24,896 nucleotides of DNA. Origin: Reticulitermes lucifugus (lineage: Eukaryota; Arthropoda; Insecta; Blattodea; Rhinotermitidae). Made by a program: the position numbers and the translations under genes. Below, one piece after another: positions 10,840 to 20,795 of the stretch (the stretch's first letter is position 1; the number at the start of each line of letters is the position of its first letter). The notes beneath the pieces were generated by a model that was not told the DNA's origin, did not search any database, and saw nothing but the letters and a program-made list of their open reading frames with translations. Where the stretch lies: positions 28,923 to 53,818 of the forward strand of contig JAKCWW010000093.1 of the NCBI GenBank assembly GCA_026260175.1. Direction: 5' to 3'.

Positions 10840-10897
10840 AGAATCGAGACTGCACTGCACTTTCATGGCGTGCACAGGGATTAATTTACCTTTACAG
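10840..10897 (+). mobile_element. SINE 3' end, family A type
   Basis: The block CTTTCATGGCGTGCACAGGG followed by ATTAATTTACCTTTAC matches the 3' end of the family-A copy at 17362-17635 on the opposite strand (GTACAGGGATTGCTTTACCT). The ending TTTACCTTTA is shared by all family-A 3' ends seen here. Confidence 0.6.
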
Positions 10898-12254
10898 AAT
10901 TTGGATGTTGTGGTATGAACTGGATTCAGATGGTTTAGGTTAGAGGTATTGTTAACACAGTAATAAACCTTTGGATTATATACCGCGGGGAATTCTTGGC
11001 CAGCTCAGATATTCTGAGCTCCTGAAGAACGGCTCGAATCCAGTAAGTTAGTGGGTAGGTGTATTGATTTTGTTACCTGTTGCAAATCATAGGCCATCCA
11101 GATACTGGATTTAACAACTGGTAAAAAGTATTAAGATTTGTACATTTGTGGGATAATTTATAGCACATAGCAAGTTTGTATCAAATTAGATATAAGCTAG
11201 GGCTTTCTGAATCAGATTAGAATGCAGGTAGAGCTTAAGGGGAATAAAGCTGAACACAATGGAAACTCAATATTTTGCCGCCACAAGAGATTTTATGAGA
11301 ACAGGATATAGAATTCCTGACTCAGGGCGAAGATAAGAATAAAAATAAGGTAACACAAAGGAAAAAAAAAGATACGTTCTGCGGAAAATATACAAGATTA
11401 AAAAAGTAAATGATCGAGGAGGAAAGAAAGAAGTGTAACCCAAGGAGCTGTAATAATAAGTTTAGAGATTCTACAGAATGTGGTATGCAGTAAGAGGCAT
11501 TAATGAAGATAAAAAGACCTGCAGAATTTTAGTGCGGAAAGCTACTCTAAACACCAACTTGGAATACATGTAGAAATGAGATTATAAAAATAAAATGCAT
11601 CTTAGAGAAATAGGTAGATGGAAGTGACTCGTGATCATCCCCAATGGTGGGCGTTAATATTAGTGTAATATTATAATACAAATTCAGATTCTAACCATTT
11701 TATGCGTAAGCAGTAAAGTTTAATCTTATTCATTGGCCATGGTGTATATGATACACAGGTACAATATGTCTTTCGGCACTGTAACGTCTATGCTTAAAAG
11801 ACATTCTTTAAATAAGCTAAAATTACTGCTCATTAAAACACCAGTAAGATATGTACACAAACAACTGGTTAAAATCATTCGGCAGATCTCTGTGTTTGAA
11901 GACTATTTTGACAGCTGGGACTAAAGTTTTGCAAACTGACGTAGTGAGAGCCCTGTGAAGCATCTTGTGTTTGCAGGTGGACTGAAGACAGTCTGAAACC
12001 AAGTCAGTATGTCGGAGAGACTTAAAAACATAAGTAAAGGCGAAGCGACAATAAACATTTCAACAACTGTAAATTGTCCAAAGAAAAGCCCTTCCGAAAT
12101 ATCAAAGTTGGCATCAATGCTTGCATGTGGACTACATAGTTCTAAAATTTATTCTTCCCTAGTGAATTTATTATTGTACTTCTTCACTTACAATTCTACG
12201 TACTGTAGTTGCGTCTATTATAAATGTAATTTGTATTACTTTAATGTTCTTAGG
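10898..12254. other. Intergenic, no gene seen
   Basis: AT-rich with no recognised gene. The open frames at 11733-11924 and 12009-12287 show no domain. A lone B-box-like string GGCTCGAATCC at 11031-11041 has no matching A box at the right spacing. Confidence 0.45.
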
Positions 12255-12710
12255 CGCGTTTGCAAAATTGCGAAAACCGGCTATTAGCTTTGTCATGTTT
12301 GTCCGTACGTCCGTACGTCCGTCTGCATGGAACAACTTGCTACCACTGGGAAGATTTTCAAGAAATTTTATATTGGAAGATTTTTTGAAAATCTGTCGAG
12401 AAAACCCAACTTTTATTAAAATCTGACAATAATAATGGGTACTTTACATGAAGACGTATGTATGTCTTAGGCTTATCTCTTGTCGTGGTTTGGTTTTCTA
12501 TTGCCTGTTTGTATTTGTGCTGTCTTTGTAATTAGTTATTATGCTGTTGAGTCGGCTACGTAAACAAATAAGGAATTGAAATGAATTACTTTCGTTACTT
12601 ACACTATCATTATGATCCATAGCGTTAGTGTCATCATCGTCATCATCCTATATTTCATGACAGAGGCTCGTAATTAAAGTAAAATTTTGTGGGTTTTCTG
12701 TGCAAACGCG
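12255..12710. mobile_element. Possible short inverted-terminal-repeat element (MITE-like)
   Basis: The left end CGCGTTTGCA (12255-12264) is an exact inverted match to TGCAAACGCG (12701-12710). A second block, GAAAACC (12272-12278), pairs with GGTTTTC (12692-12698) at slightly different spacing, so the ends match over about 20 bases with a small gap. The interior is AT-rich and holds a short TGTCCGTACGTCCGTACGTC tandem. No target-site duplication is evident outside the ends. A non-autonomous DNA element is a reasonable reading, but chance pairing of a 10-mer plus a 7-mer cannot be excluded. Confidence 0.3.
12300..12323. repeat. Short CGTACGTC tandem repeat
   Basis: Three partial copies of an 8-base unit (GTCCGTAC) ending in GTCCGTCTG. 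Similar GTCCGTCCGTCTG strings are common in insect repeats. Confidence 0.7.
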
Positions 12711-12764
12711 AAAATATTAATTAAATTATATTTTCGCCTATGGACAGAAAACCTTGTCCGCTAC

Positions 12765-13022
12765 TTTTCTTCCAGTGGCGCAACAGCCCCTCGTGGGCCA
12801 GGGCCTCCTCATTATCGAGGCTTCACGATCACACTCAGACACACCACACTTGGTAGGACTCCTCTGGACGAGTCATCAGCCCGATGCAGAGACCTCTACC
12901 TGACAACACAGAACACTCACACGGAAAACACAACCATGCCCCCGGCGGGAGTCGAACCAGCAATCCCAGTAAGCGAGCGGCCGCAGACCCACGCCTTAAA
13001 CCTCACGGCCACTGGGATCGGC
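12765..13022 (-). mobile_element. tRNA-derived SINE, family B, best-preserved copy
   Basis: From 13022 leftward on the minus strand: GATCCCAGTGGCCGTGAGG, TTTAAGGCGTGGGTCTGCGG (A-box region, 12982-13013), then a near-consensus B box GGTTCGACTCC (12948-12958). The body contains GTAGAGGTCTCTGCATCGGG, CTGATGACTCGTCCAGAGG and GAAGCCTCGATAATGAGGAG, and the 3' block GGGGCTGTTGCGCCACTGG ends AAGAAAAG. The same blocks appear in the other two copies. The 135-codon plus-strand frame at 12687-13094 runs straight through this SINE and is not a gene. The head most resembles a class II tRNA (Leu or Ser). Confidence 0.8.
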
Positions 13023-15115
13023 CAACATTTACACGCTGCTAAAGAAGTCCGGCTATTTCAGATCTTTAAGAAACCCATGTATAACACCTCATAACACGAA
13101 CCGCTTATCATTAACTTATAGAAAAAAATAATATATTCTTGCTGGATCTATGGACATGGTCTACCACAGGTATAATTTTTCGCAGAACGCCTTTCATTTT
13201 GCAACAACCAGCTTCTTTCACATGCACAGATAAATTTTACTGCCAGAGACAGGTACATTTAGGTTTAAGATCTATATACATTGGTCCTAGAGAAGCAAAG
13301 CAATCAAATCTTTCACAGAACCGGATAATCCCATAATTACGCTTCGCTGATTCAACATCTATTGAGAGAGACAATATTCCTTCTGTTTTTGACAGCATCA
13401 TCTACACAAGACATGAGATCTTTAAAGATTCAGACTTGCGACGTTCCATTTAACTGCATTTCACGAGATCCAGATCCCTTCAAACAATATTTACAAAGTT
13501 GTTAGGGGCTCGAAACAGATCTAACCCTAGGTTTTTATTACACACTACTTTCTCTTCAGTCTGGATTTAAATATCACTATGTCATTTGTACAAAGGACCG
13601 AGAGTAATAACTTAATGCTTCAAAGCAGTAAGCTGTAAAGAAAATTAATTAGTTTATTGTGAATAAGTGTGTAAAATTATGGCATATTGTTGCTGAAAAT
13701 TCCCTAGCAACATTGATTCGAACTCAAAACAGGCTAATTCTGCATGAATATACAACTTAGATTTCAAATATGGGTACTGCAGTTGTGTTTCTAATTCACC
13801 CACAAATTTTGACGCGGCAAGGCTTGTCATTCTCAGGGGAAAAGAGTGATGAAAAATCTGGAAACGTGTCTCTTCCGATATTTCTGAAATTTTTGACACC
13901 AGACAGAGCGCAGCTGCAGTGATTAGCCGACGAAGCTTGACGGACTTCCGAAATTCATCGTGATAATTGAAGCACATAAGTATCATTATTTTAAGGGGCG
14001 GATTCACTTCTCTGCCTGCTCTGAAAGTCCGTGCCGTTGCTATAGAAAACTAACTGCCTAGCAACCACTAAGCCTCAAACCCAAGGTTTTCTACAATTAC
14101 AAATGACATAGGTAAGTCTCCCTCATCTCTACCAATTTTTGCCAAAACTGGGTTGTTCCTGGAGTTCCAGCAAAAGAAACAAAATTAGTCAGATTCATGC
14201 GCAAAATATAGTGAGTTTGACTCAAGCGAATGTGAGGTCATTAGGGTCTGAATTATCGAAAGATAGGCACCTACATGTCTGCGATACTAAATCAGTATTT
14301 ACAATTCAACCAAAGAAAGGGCACGTGAAGAATTTCGTTTTTTAGTAATAAACATTACTCAAAACTTATGGGACACATACATCACAGGTGAAAGGGATTT
14401 CGATGAGTACTTATGTTGACAAAAATAATTGTAAACTACTAATTAATAATTATTGAAAGAACTAAGGTATCATTAACATCATTCTCGCAGGTGGCAAGAC
14501 ACAGTGTAAAGTGAACTTGCGTCAACTGAAAAAATTTAATTTTATACTGAACATTTTGAAAGCAATCAGTGTGTTAGGGTAGTTCACTCATTTAAGAAGA
14601 CCTCCAACGTTTCAAGAAGCGTACCCCCTTATCCTGAAAGAATAATATCTACCGAGAGGAGGCCATGCGACGCAAGTAGTCGCAAGAAGAAATGTTTGTG
14701 TTTAACTCCGAGCTTCATAGAATCAGCTACTTAGTTCAAATGTTATTACAAAAATTAATTCACAAGCACTCACATCCAGACAGTACAGTTTATTTCCTAA
14801 GCAGCCTATATAAATTATGTGAAATGCCTTGTGGTTCTTTATACGGAATATAACTATAAAAATGTTAACGTGGCAAAGTCAAATTAGTGCGCTACCACCT
14901 CAGCAGTTTGATGGCCGCATGCTTGTACTAAAACGTATGGCGGTGGATGATACACTGTCCATCAATAATTGCTGGTTCATCCAGGACAGCGGCGTAGTTA
15001 GAATGAAGGAGGGTCACTGTGCAGACCTGTCCTGTCATTATTTATTTAATGACGATAAATAAAGAAGCAAATTTTTATACTTTCCGTGATTTCAGCTTCC
15101 GTCGCGATGCTGATG
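13023..15115. other. Intergenic, no gene confirmed
   Basis: The longest frame is 117 codons (13654-14007, minus, GTG start) without a known domain. A 66-codon ATG frame at 14862-15062 (plus) has balanced codon use but no family match I can name; it ends just before the hairpin at 15116. No RNA gene or repeat was recognised. Confidence 0.45.
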
Positions 15116-15296
15116 AGATCTGCCCTTTTCTGGATTATTACGCAGCGTTGAATGGTAATCCTTTACGGACGTTTCGGGAAAACGTATGGTTCCCAACTTC
15201 AAGGGTCGAATGAAGTTGGGACCGATATGTTGTCCCGAAACGTCCGTATAGGATTACCATTCAACGCTGCGTAATAACCCAAAAGAGCGCAGATCT
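15116..15296. repeat. Long near-perfect inverted repeat (hairpin) with 9-nt loop
   Basis: The left arm 15116-15201 and right arm 15211-15296 are reverse complements over 86 positions without gaps and with 9 mismatches (about 90%). The spacer AGGGTCGAA (15202-15210) is 9 nt. Both outer ends carry AGATCTGC. Long perfect stretches include TATTACGCAGCGTTGAATGG and ACGGACGTTTCGGG. A 9-bp direct repeat TTATACTTT flanks the structure at 15075-15083 and 15299-15307, but the left copy lies about 32 bases outside the arm, so it is not a clean target duplication. Candidates are a foldback MITE, two head-to-head copies of one repeat, or a long hairpin-RNA locus. The sequence alone does not decide. Confidence 0.9.
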
Positions 15297-16036
15297 TCTT
15301 ATACTTTGTTCCTTTGCGTTGAAAGAGTAGATCGTCAGTCAACTATCCACAAAGTGCTATCATCACATAAACACAGACGGCCAACAGCCAAAACATGAAA
15401 CCAAAGCTTCCGTAGGTCCTGGCGATCGTCAAAGTCATAACGAGAGAAAAGCGATAGCAATAAAATTACAAAAACGAAATGAAGGAAATTATTTTCTTCC
15501 TTTTCTTTTTAATTACGTATTTTTTCTGGAGTTATTAAGATTTATTTGCCGTAGAAGTATTTTTTTTTATTTGTAATCAAAGTAAGAGATTTGTTGACAT
15601 TATAAAGAGCGTCATGGAACATATCGTGATAAAGACAGGGGTAGTTAGATGTCTTGTAGTGAAGGTGGGGAGAGGACTCATATATTAATATCGACTTAAT
15701 GACGTAATCTTAATATTTGTATCTTCGTGAGTAAAGTTTGTGGGGGAGGTTATGAGAGGTTCAAGCACGCAATTTTTTCACCAAGAACTGTTTCGGCAAA
15801 GGCTTCGCACTGATAACAGTCATGAAGTTCTGCAAAATGCACCAAATTCACAACAACCGTTCATCGACTCCATTTCTGAGAAAGGTCACCTTGAAACCTT
15901 CGTGACAGCCAGGCTTTCTATGGCTTTCTTCTCTTACAGAAAATGAAGGACTCCATAAAATAAGACTTTTATAGAGATTCACTGAAATCGGTTGTAGGGT
16001 ACAAAATTGTTACGAGGAATAGAAGAACAGATAGAG

Positions 16037-16063
16037 ACACAAACACACACACACACACACACG
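16037..16063. repeat. (CA)n microsatellite
   Basis: Eleven or more uninterrupted CA units following an AGAGACACAAA lead-in. Confidence 0.93.
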
Positions 16064-16450
16064 CCCTCAAACACTATTTCCTCCAATTCTTCCTACGTCA
16101 TTCTACTCATTGGTGGTGGTATGAATATGGGCCAAGTGCTGGAAAGTTAAATGACTGTATTTCTCCCTACGAATTCTCAGAATAAACAAAGATAATTATT
16201 CGGAACATGCATGTGGTGAATAGAATTTATAATTAATAAATTTTGAGTTTTATGTGAGACAGAAACTAATTTTTTATTTAGAGAGAATCCGCAATTAAAG
16301 GGATATAGAGGTCAAAATTTTATATTGGTTAATAAAGTTAAAATATTAAATTACACAACTTCAAACTTTGACATTCACAGTTTACCATACGCGTCACTCA
16401 AATGGAAAACCCATTAAACTACACAAAATAAAATTAATTAAGCTCTTAGC

Positions 16451-16600
16451 AAACTAAACGACTAATTATCCAGTAAAGTAACCAACCGACTGACAAACCA
16501 AACGACTAATCCTCCATATAACAAAATAATAAACTGACTGACTAAACAGTTAAAGAACTAAGCAATAAAATGTCCAGTTACTTAAATAACAAACTAATTA
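16451..16600. repeat. Degenerate A-rich tandem repeat, ~44-48 bp period
   Basis: AAACTAAACGACTAAT (16451-16466) recurs as AAACCAAACGACTAAT (16495-16510), 44 bases later. AACCAACCGACTGAC (16480-16494) recurs as AATAAACTGACTGAC (16528-16542), 48 bases later. A third, looser copy follows. The stretch is strikingly poor in G on the plus strand. Confidence 0.5.
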
Positions 16601-17361
16601 AAGAGCAAACTACACATCATAATGTTAAGCTCTCAGGTTTTTTACAAGTGTTTAATACAATATAAGTTCACACAAAATTTCTGAGAAGCAAAATGACACT
16701 GCGGCAAGATTTCCTTCTGGTACTATTATTTCCTGGAAATCATTTTCCACCAACACTACATACTGACATAATGATCATAATCAGTGACTCATAAAATAGG
16801 ACTATTTGAGGCTGCAGCACTAATGGACTAAGAGTAACAGTAATATACTTCGATAGAATATATATTTTTAAAATTAGAAATATACAAATATCCATACTAG
16901 CATAGGGATTCAAAATTTAATCCTTAGAAACAAGTTGATAGTGTGTGGGCTTGCCACACGCAGTGCTGTTGAAGGTGTACTACTGTTGTTTTCGCATCAG
17001 ATATCGAAAAGCCTGTATTCGTAGAACCGCTATTGTAGTGATGAGCACTGTTTTCCACGAGCGTAATTTGAACGAACCTCAGGAACGTCACAAAATGTCA
17101 TACTGCGCTACTACGTAATAAATACAATCTATAAAACCAGCTACCTTTTATGATATATCTGCCGACACATGTGTTCTTGACATACGGTTTTCGACAGACA
17201 CGAGGCCATCGTGTGCCTTCTTTGTGTTACGTATGTTCAACAAGGTTACAACGCAGCCCAACGAGGTATAACAATCCACAACAGAAAACAACCGGTAAAA
17301 GTCTTTAAAATGCAATGCAAAGACGAAATGACATAAAATTGTGCACCGTAGCAGACCACAT

Positions 17362-17635
17362 AAAAAGATAAAGGTAAAGCAATCCCTGTACAGACCTTGA
17401 CGGGCCTTTAGGGCTTCAGAAGGTCGAGGTTCCCAGAATTTCTAGACAATTGGCGTCTGAAGGTGCACCGGCCGCCTTTACTCCCCTGGTACGCATCTCT
17501 GTTAGAAGCTGAGTCGACTCCAGGGCCGGAAGGATTAAGTCAATGAAAAATCCCAATGACCCCATCGGGAATCGAAACCGCGACCTTCCGGCTTGTAGCG
17601 CAGTGCCTCAACCAACTACGCTACCGCACACCCCG
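17362..17635 (-). mobile_element. tRNA-derived SINE, family A, near full length
   Basis: On the minus strand, starting near 17635, the head GGGGTGTGCGG leads to a perfect A box TAGCGTAGTTGG (17612-17623). A B box GGTTTCGATTCCC follows at 17567-17579, in the tRNA-like context AAGCCGGAAGGTCGC. The body includes GGGGTCATTGGGATTTTTC, CCCTGGAGTCGACTCAGC, TACCAGGGGAGTAAAGGCGG and GGGAACCTCGACC. The 3' end is GTACAGGGATTGCTTTACCT followed by TTATC. This is the best copy of family A in the window and serves as reference for the others. No clear target-site duplication was found. Such elements are transcribed by RNA polymerase III and moved by LINE machinery (established for the class). Confidence 0.8.
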
Positions 17636-18832
17636 CAAAACAGCTAAACAGATACCAAAGTACATGAATAAATAAAGCTACTTAAGACGTGACTGGTAAG
17701 ACAGAAGAACAAACAATCTGCATGCTGGTTAGGACGTCAAGAAGGACAGTTACTGATAAATGAGTGGGCAGTGACAGCAGAAGGAATAAGATCTATATGC
17801 AGTAAGTAGGACATAAACGAAGGCGAACTACTTATACAAGAATGGATAGTGTTTATGGGAGACAGTGACATACAAAATATAATAAAGTTTTACATATTTA
17901 AAAAGTAGGTAATAGCACTGGATGTAAGAGTAGGGAATTTTGCGTACCGCATCATTGTAATTAATTTAATTGAGGCAATTTAAAAAAATATTTCAATATA
18001 TATGTGACAAATTCTTTGACATCGTTATGCAGCTGATACAAGCATTAGTAACGACAGTGATGATGACGTCACGTAGGTAGAAACGCGTTTGTAAAGCAAA
18101 CCCTGTGTAAGTAATGTGCAATAAAAGCTGGTTAGTTTTACAAGTATAACAAATCAACAAATTAATTGCCCTCTTGTTACTCGCTCATCTGCAGAGCCAA
18201 TCCTTTCTCTTGTTTCAATAAAATGGTCCTTGTCTGAGATATTCGGATCTTCAGGTTTCTATGTGATTTGCCCGGCAACCCAAAGTTTTGTACTGTTGTG
18301 ACGTCATTATAGAGAGACGAACCACCTGAGACCAGTGTGTAATAGGAAGGCCAAGTGAATTGAAGCATTCTATCCGACTAGAACAGGACTCCTATTCTGG
18401 AGTTGCATTCACATACAATACTGCATGCATGGCTTCCTGAAGCCGTGTACTCAGGGGACAGAAAATACCCAGTTGAAGAAGTCCCTATCGCACAACGGCT
18501 AACTGAAATGTACCTTATATATGTCCCCTTATTCATAAAACTACGATATGCCCACTGCACAGGAGAGACCACTTTGATGCAGGGGTAATATTTAGACGCA
18601 TTATAGACTATCAAAACAGAGTACTTAGTTGTTTACTTCTGTCTCCAGCCGAGAAATGAGGTAGCAAGTTGAAGCAGACCACTGTCGTCATCTTCCAAAC
18701 TCTTAAATTCGTCATTCACGTATATTTTTCCTGTGATTTAGACGGGGCGAATAACACGAATTCGGGTTTAGTCGTAAAATATGTCACCAATAATCGCCTT
18801 CGTTGTTTCAAGAGTTCGCGTATAGGAAAGGT
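17636..18832. other. Intergenic, no gene seen
   Basis: Short open frames on both strands at 18177-18614 show no recognisable domain. An isolated TGACGTCA palindrome at 18064-18071 has no supporting context. Confidence 0.45.
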
Positions 18833-18945
18833 GGTAAAGGTAAAGTTAAAGGTAAAGTAGTCCCTGTTCAGTCTACGAAAGCATATGGGGGGAAGTAGAA
18901 GTATAGCTCCAATCATTCTAAACCTCGGAACTAGGTCGAGGTTTA
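18833..18945 (-). mobile_element. SINE 3' fragment, family A type
   Basis: Read on the minus strand, the order is CCTCGACCTAGTTCCGAGG, CTTCCCCCCATATGCTTTCG, TAGACTGAACAGGGACTACT and then TTTACCTTTAACTTTACC. This matches the 3' third of the 17362-17635 element: CCTCGACC, then ACAGGGATTGCTTTACCTTT. The terminal TTTACC motif has expanded into about four imperfect copies. The tRNA head is absent, consistent with 5' truncation. Confidence 0.65.
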
Positions 18946-20743
18946 TAGGTTTTAGGCTCTTTTGCACTTTGCACGCCAACATTATTTTACGTGTATTTTA
19001 AATTCTTAACAGCCCAAAGGCAAAGTGCGAGAGATGTTTCTGCTTGTTTTAATATTGCATAAGATCCGAGTATCTGCAGGGAACGGTATCAGAAAATACG
19101 ATTTGACTCTCCGTATTCATGTAACCTACTGTATGAAACCATTCAGTTGCCTATAATGTTCAGGATGTTGACATACCAATAACGTAAACCAAGACGATTA
19201 ATTTTTTAAAAAATTCAAATTATTAACATAGTTTCACGCCCGTAATTAGTAAAATTATACTATTAATCGGTAAGTAATCCCGAATCAAGAATTTACAGCT
19301 CCCAACTACATACAAATGAATAAATAAATAAATAAATTAATTAATACACAAATTTATTTACATGTTTATACGAATGCCAGAACGCCTAATGAATATAATT
19401 GAAATTCATAATAGTTAAAGGCCTATGTGTATTAACAGGTTTGTGACTTACGGCATGCAGTAAACTGTGTGCCTTGCTTAGGTCTATTCATTTTAAAATT
19501 CGGAACACGCTAACAACCTGTAAGTTGAAGTAGACCTTTTGTGATGGCAGTATGTCTGCTGCAGCTGCTGTTGGATATCAGCAAAGTTTTGCAAACAGAA
19601 GAATTCCGGATCAACAACTTAGATCTTTAAGATCTTCCAGAGATTGCCAGAGAGCGATTTATTTCCTTGCATTTCTAATTCAGTTGAGCGTCCGGCTGAA
19701 GAAGAAGAGAGAGTGCAGGAGTACGCAGTTTACACGGCAGCTACATTCCTGTAAAAGCTGTGAGACGCGAAAACGAAAATTGAACTTTCTCTTTCTTTAA
19801 AATCACGGTTAAAATAACATTTTACATACTGTGTTGATATATTTAATTATAGAACTTGATGGCTGTGATTTATTTATTTTGTTTTTTAAAATGAAGCAGC
19901 AATTTAACAACGCACAGAAGAATTAATACTCTGTAATCACAACCCTTTTTATTTATTGAGCTTAAAATGCATTCCACGGAGATAATTTGACTAAAATATG
20001 GCAATTACATATTGGTCGAGAGGGTGGATAAAAGAGTCAATTTGGGTGAAAGAAGCCTTTAATGATCTTAAAGAATAACTATTGCTGTGTTCGGAAACAC
20101 GAGGGCCACGCGTTTACTACTAGCTAAACCGTAAACAACTAGCCTCTACCTCTGAATTTCCGAAATTATTCGTGCTTTGCAAAGCTTGGTAATGTGACTT
20201 ATTGCTGAAATCTGAATGCACTGAAATCAAAGTCTGAAGCACTGTTTTGCTATGCATGTTATGTGTATCACTAAATCCTCCGATGATATGCACGTACGTA
20301 ATGTAATGTATGCACGAATGAACAATGTGAATGTATATGCGAACGTACAATACGAATGACTAACCGATTTAAGCACAGGCCTGCAAGTATGCAGAATGTT
20401 ATTAGGGGAGTTTCGTTATGTCAAGACAGCGCTGGGTACCGGAAAAACACATGTTCAACGTATAAGAGCTACAAGAACAAGACGGGCGTAAAAGGTTACA
20501 AATGACTATTTAAAAAAAGTTAGTGCACGTAAAAAATATATCAAGAGTAAAAACGAAATTCAAAACTCTTAGAACCGCAATGATAAAAATGCAGAGCTAG
20601 TAACTGGTTACGTGATATTCGACAGAGCTTCGAGAATGGACAAAGGTTGGAAGCACGGTAAGTCCCATATGGAATGGATAAAGGCGTCAGAGCGTGAGGC
20701 TGGTCGCTCAGCCTCATCTAGTACCGAGTTTAAGAATATCTGG
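18946..20743. other. Intergenic, no gene confirmed
   Basis: The ATG frame 19552-19800 (82 codons) shows no known domain, although neighbouring frames also look coding-like (see findings). A perfect 8-bp stem (TGAGGCTG/CAGCCTCA) with a 6-nt loop lies at 20695-20716. Confidence 0.4.
19318..19346. repeat. (AAAT)n microsatellite
   Basis: About five AAAT tetranucleotides followed by TTAATTAAT. Confidence 0.85.
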
Positions 20744-20795
20744 CGCTTAACTCCATTATTACCCTACATCTTCATGGCATGGTGCTTAATTAAGC
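20744..20795 (+). mobile_element. Probable SINE 3' fragment
   Basis: The segment ACATCTTCATGGCATGGTGC followed by TTAATTAAGCAGATAAAACA resembles the family-A type 3' region (CTTTCATGGCGTGCACAGGG at 10861). It translates as PYIFMAWCLIKQ, a junk peptide that I recall from insect genomes as a repeat tail (usually FMAWCLVKH). The expected TTTACC terminus has decayed. The 117-codon frame at 20612-20965 passes through it and should not be called a gene. Confidence 0.42.

Larger units (their letters stand above)
15297..17361. other. Intergenic, no gene seen
   Basis: Contains a CA microsatellite and a degenerate A-rich tandem (listed separately). The 68-codon frame at 15740-15946 has no recognised domain. 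Confidence 0.45.

Noticed and set aside
11002..11020. AGCTCAG/CTGAGCT small inverted repeat
   Set aside because: A 7-bp stem is common by chance and has no supporting feature.
11031..11041. B-box-like GGCTCGAATCC as a fourth SINE or tRNA
   Set aside because: No A box at proper distance and no match to the body of families A, B or C.
12687..13094. 135-codon open frame, the longest in the window
   Set aside because: It runs straight through a family-B SINE on the opposite strand, and its peptide is a translation of tRNA-like sequence.
13654..14007. 117-codon minus-strand frame as a gene
   Set aside because: It has a GTG start, no recognised domain and no splice context, and its length is within chance for ~25 kb of six-frame sequence.
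17567..17635. tRNA gene on the minus strand
   Set aside because: A and B boxes are good, but the acceptor and anticodon stems do not fold and a SINE body follows directly.
18064..18071. Full CRE palindrome TGACGTCA
   Set aside because: An 8-mer is expected by chance about once in this much sequence, and there is no nearby gene or other regulatory motif.
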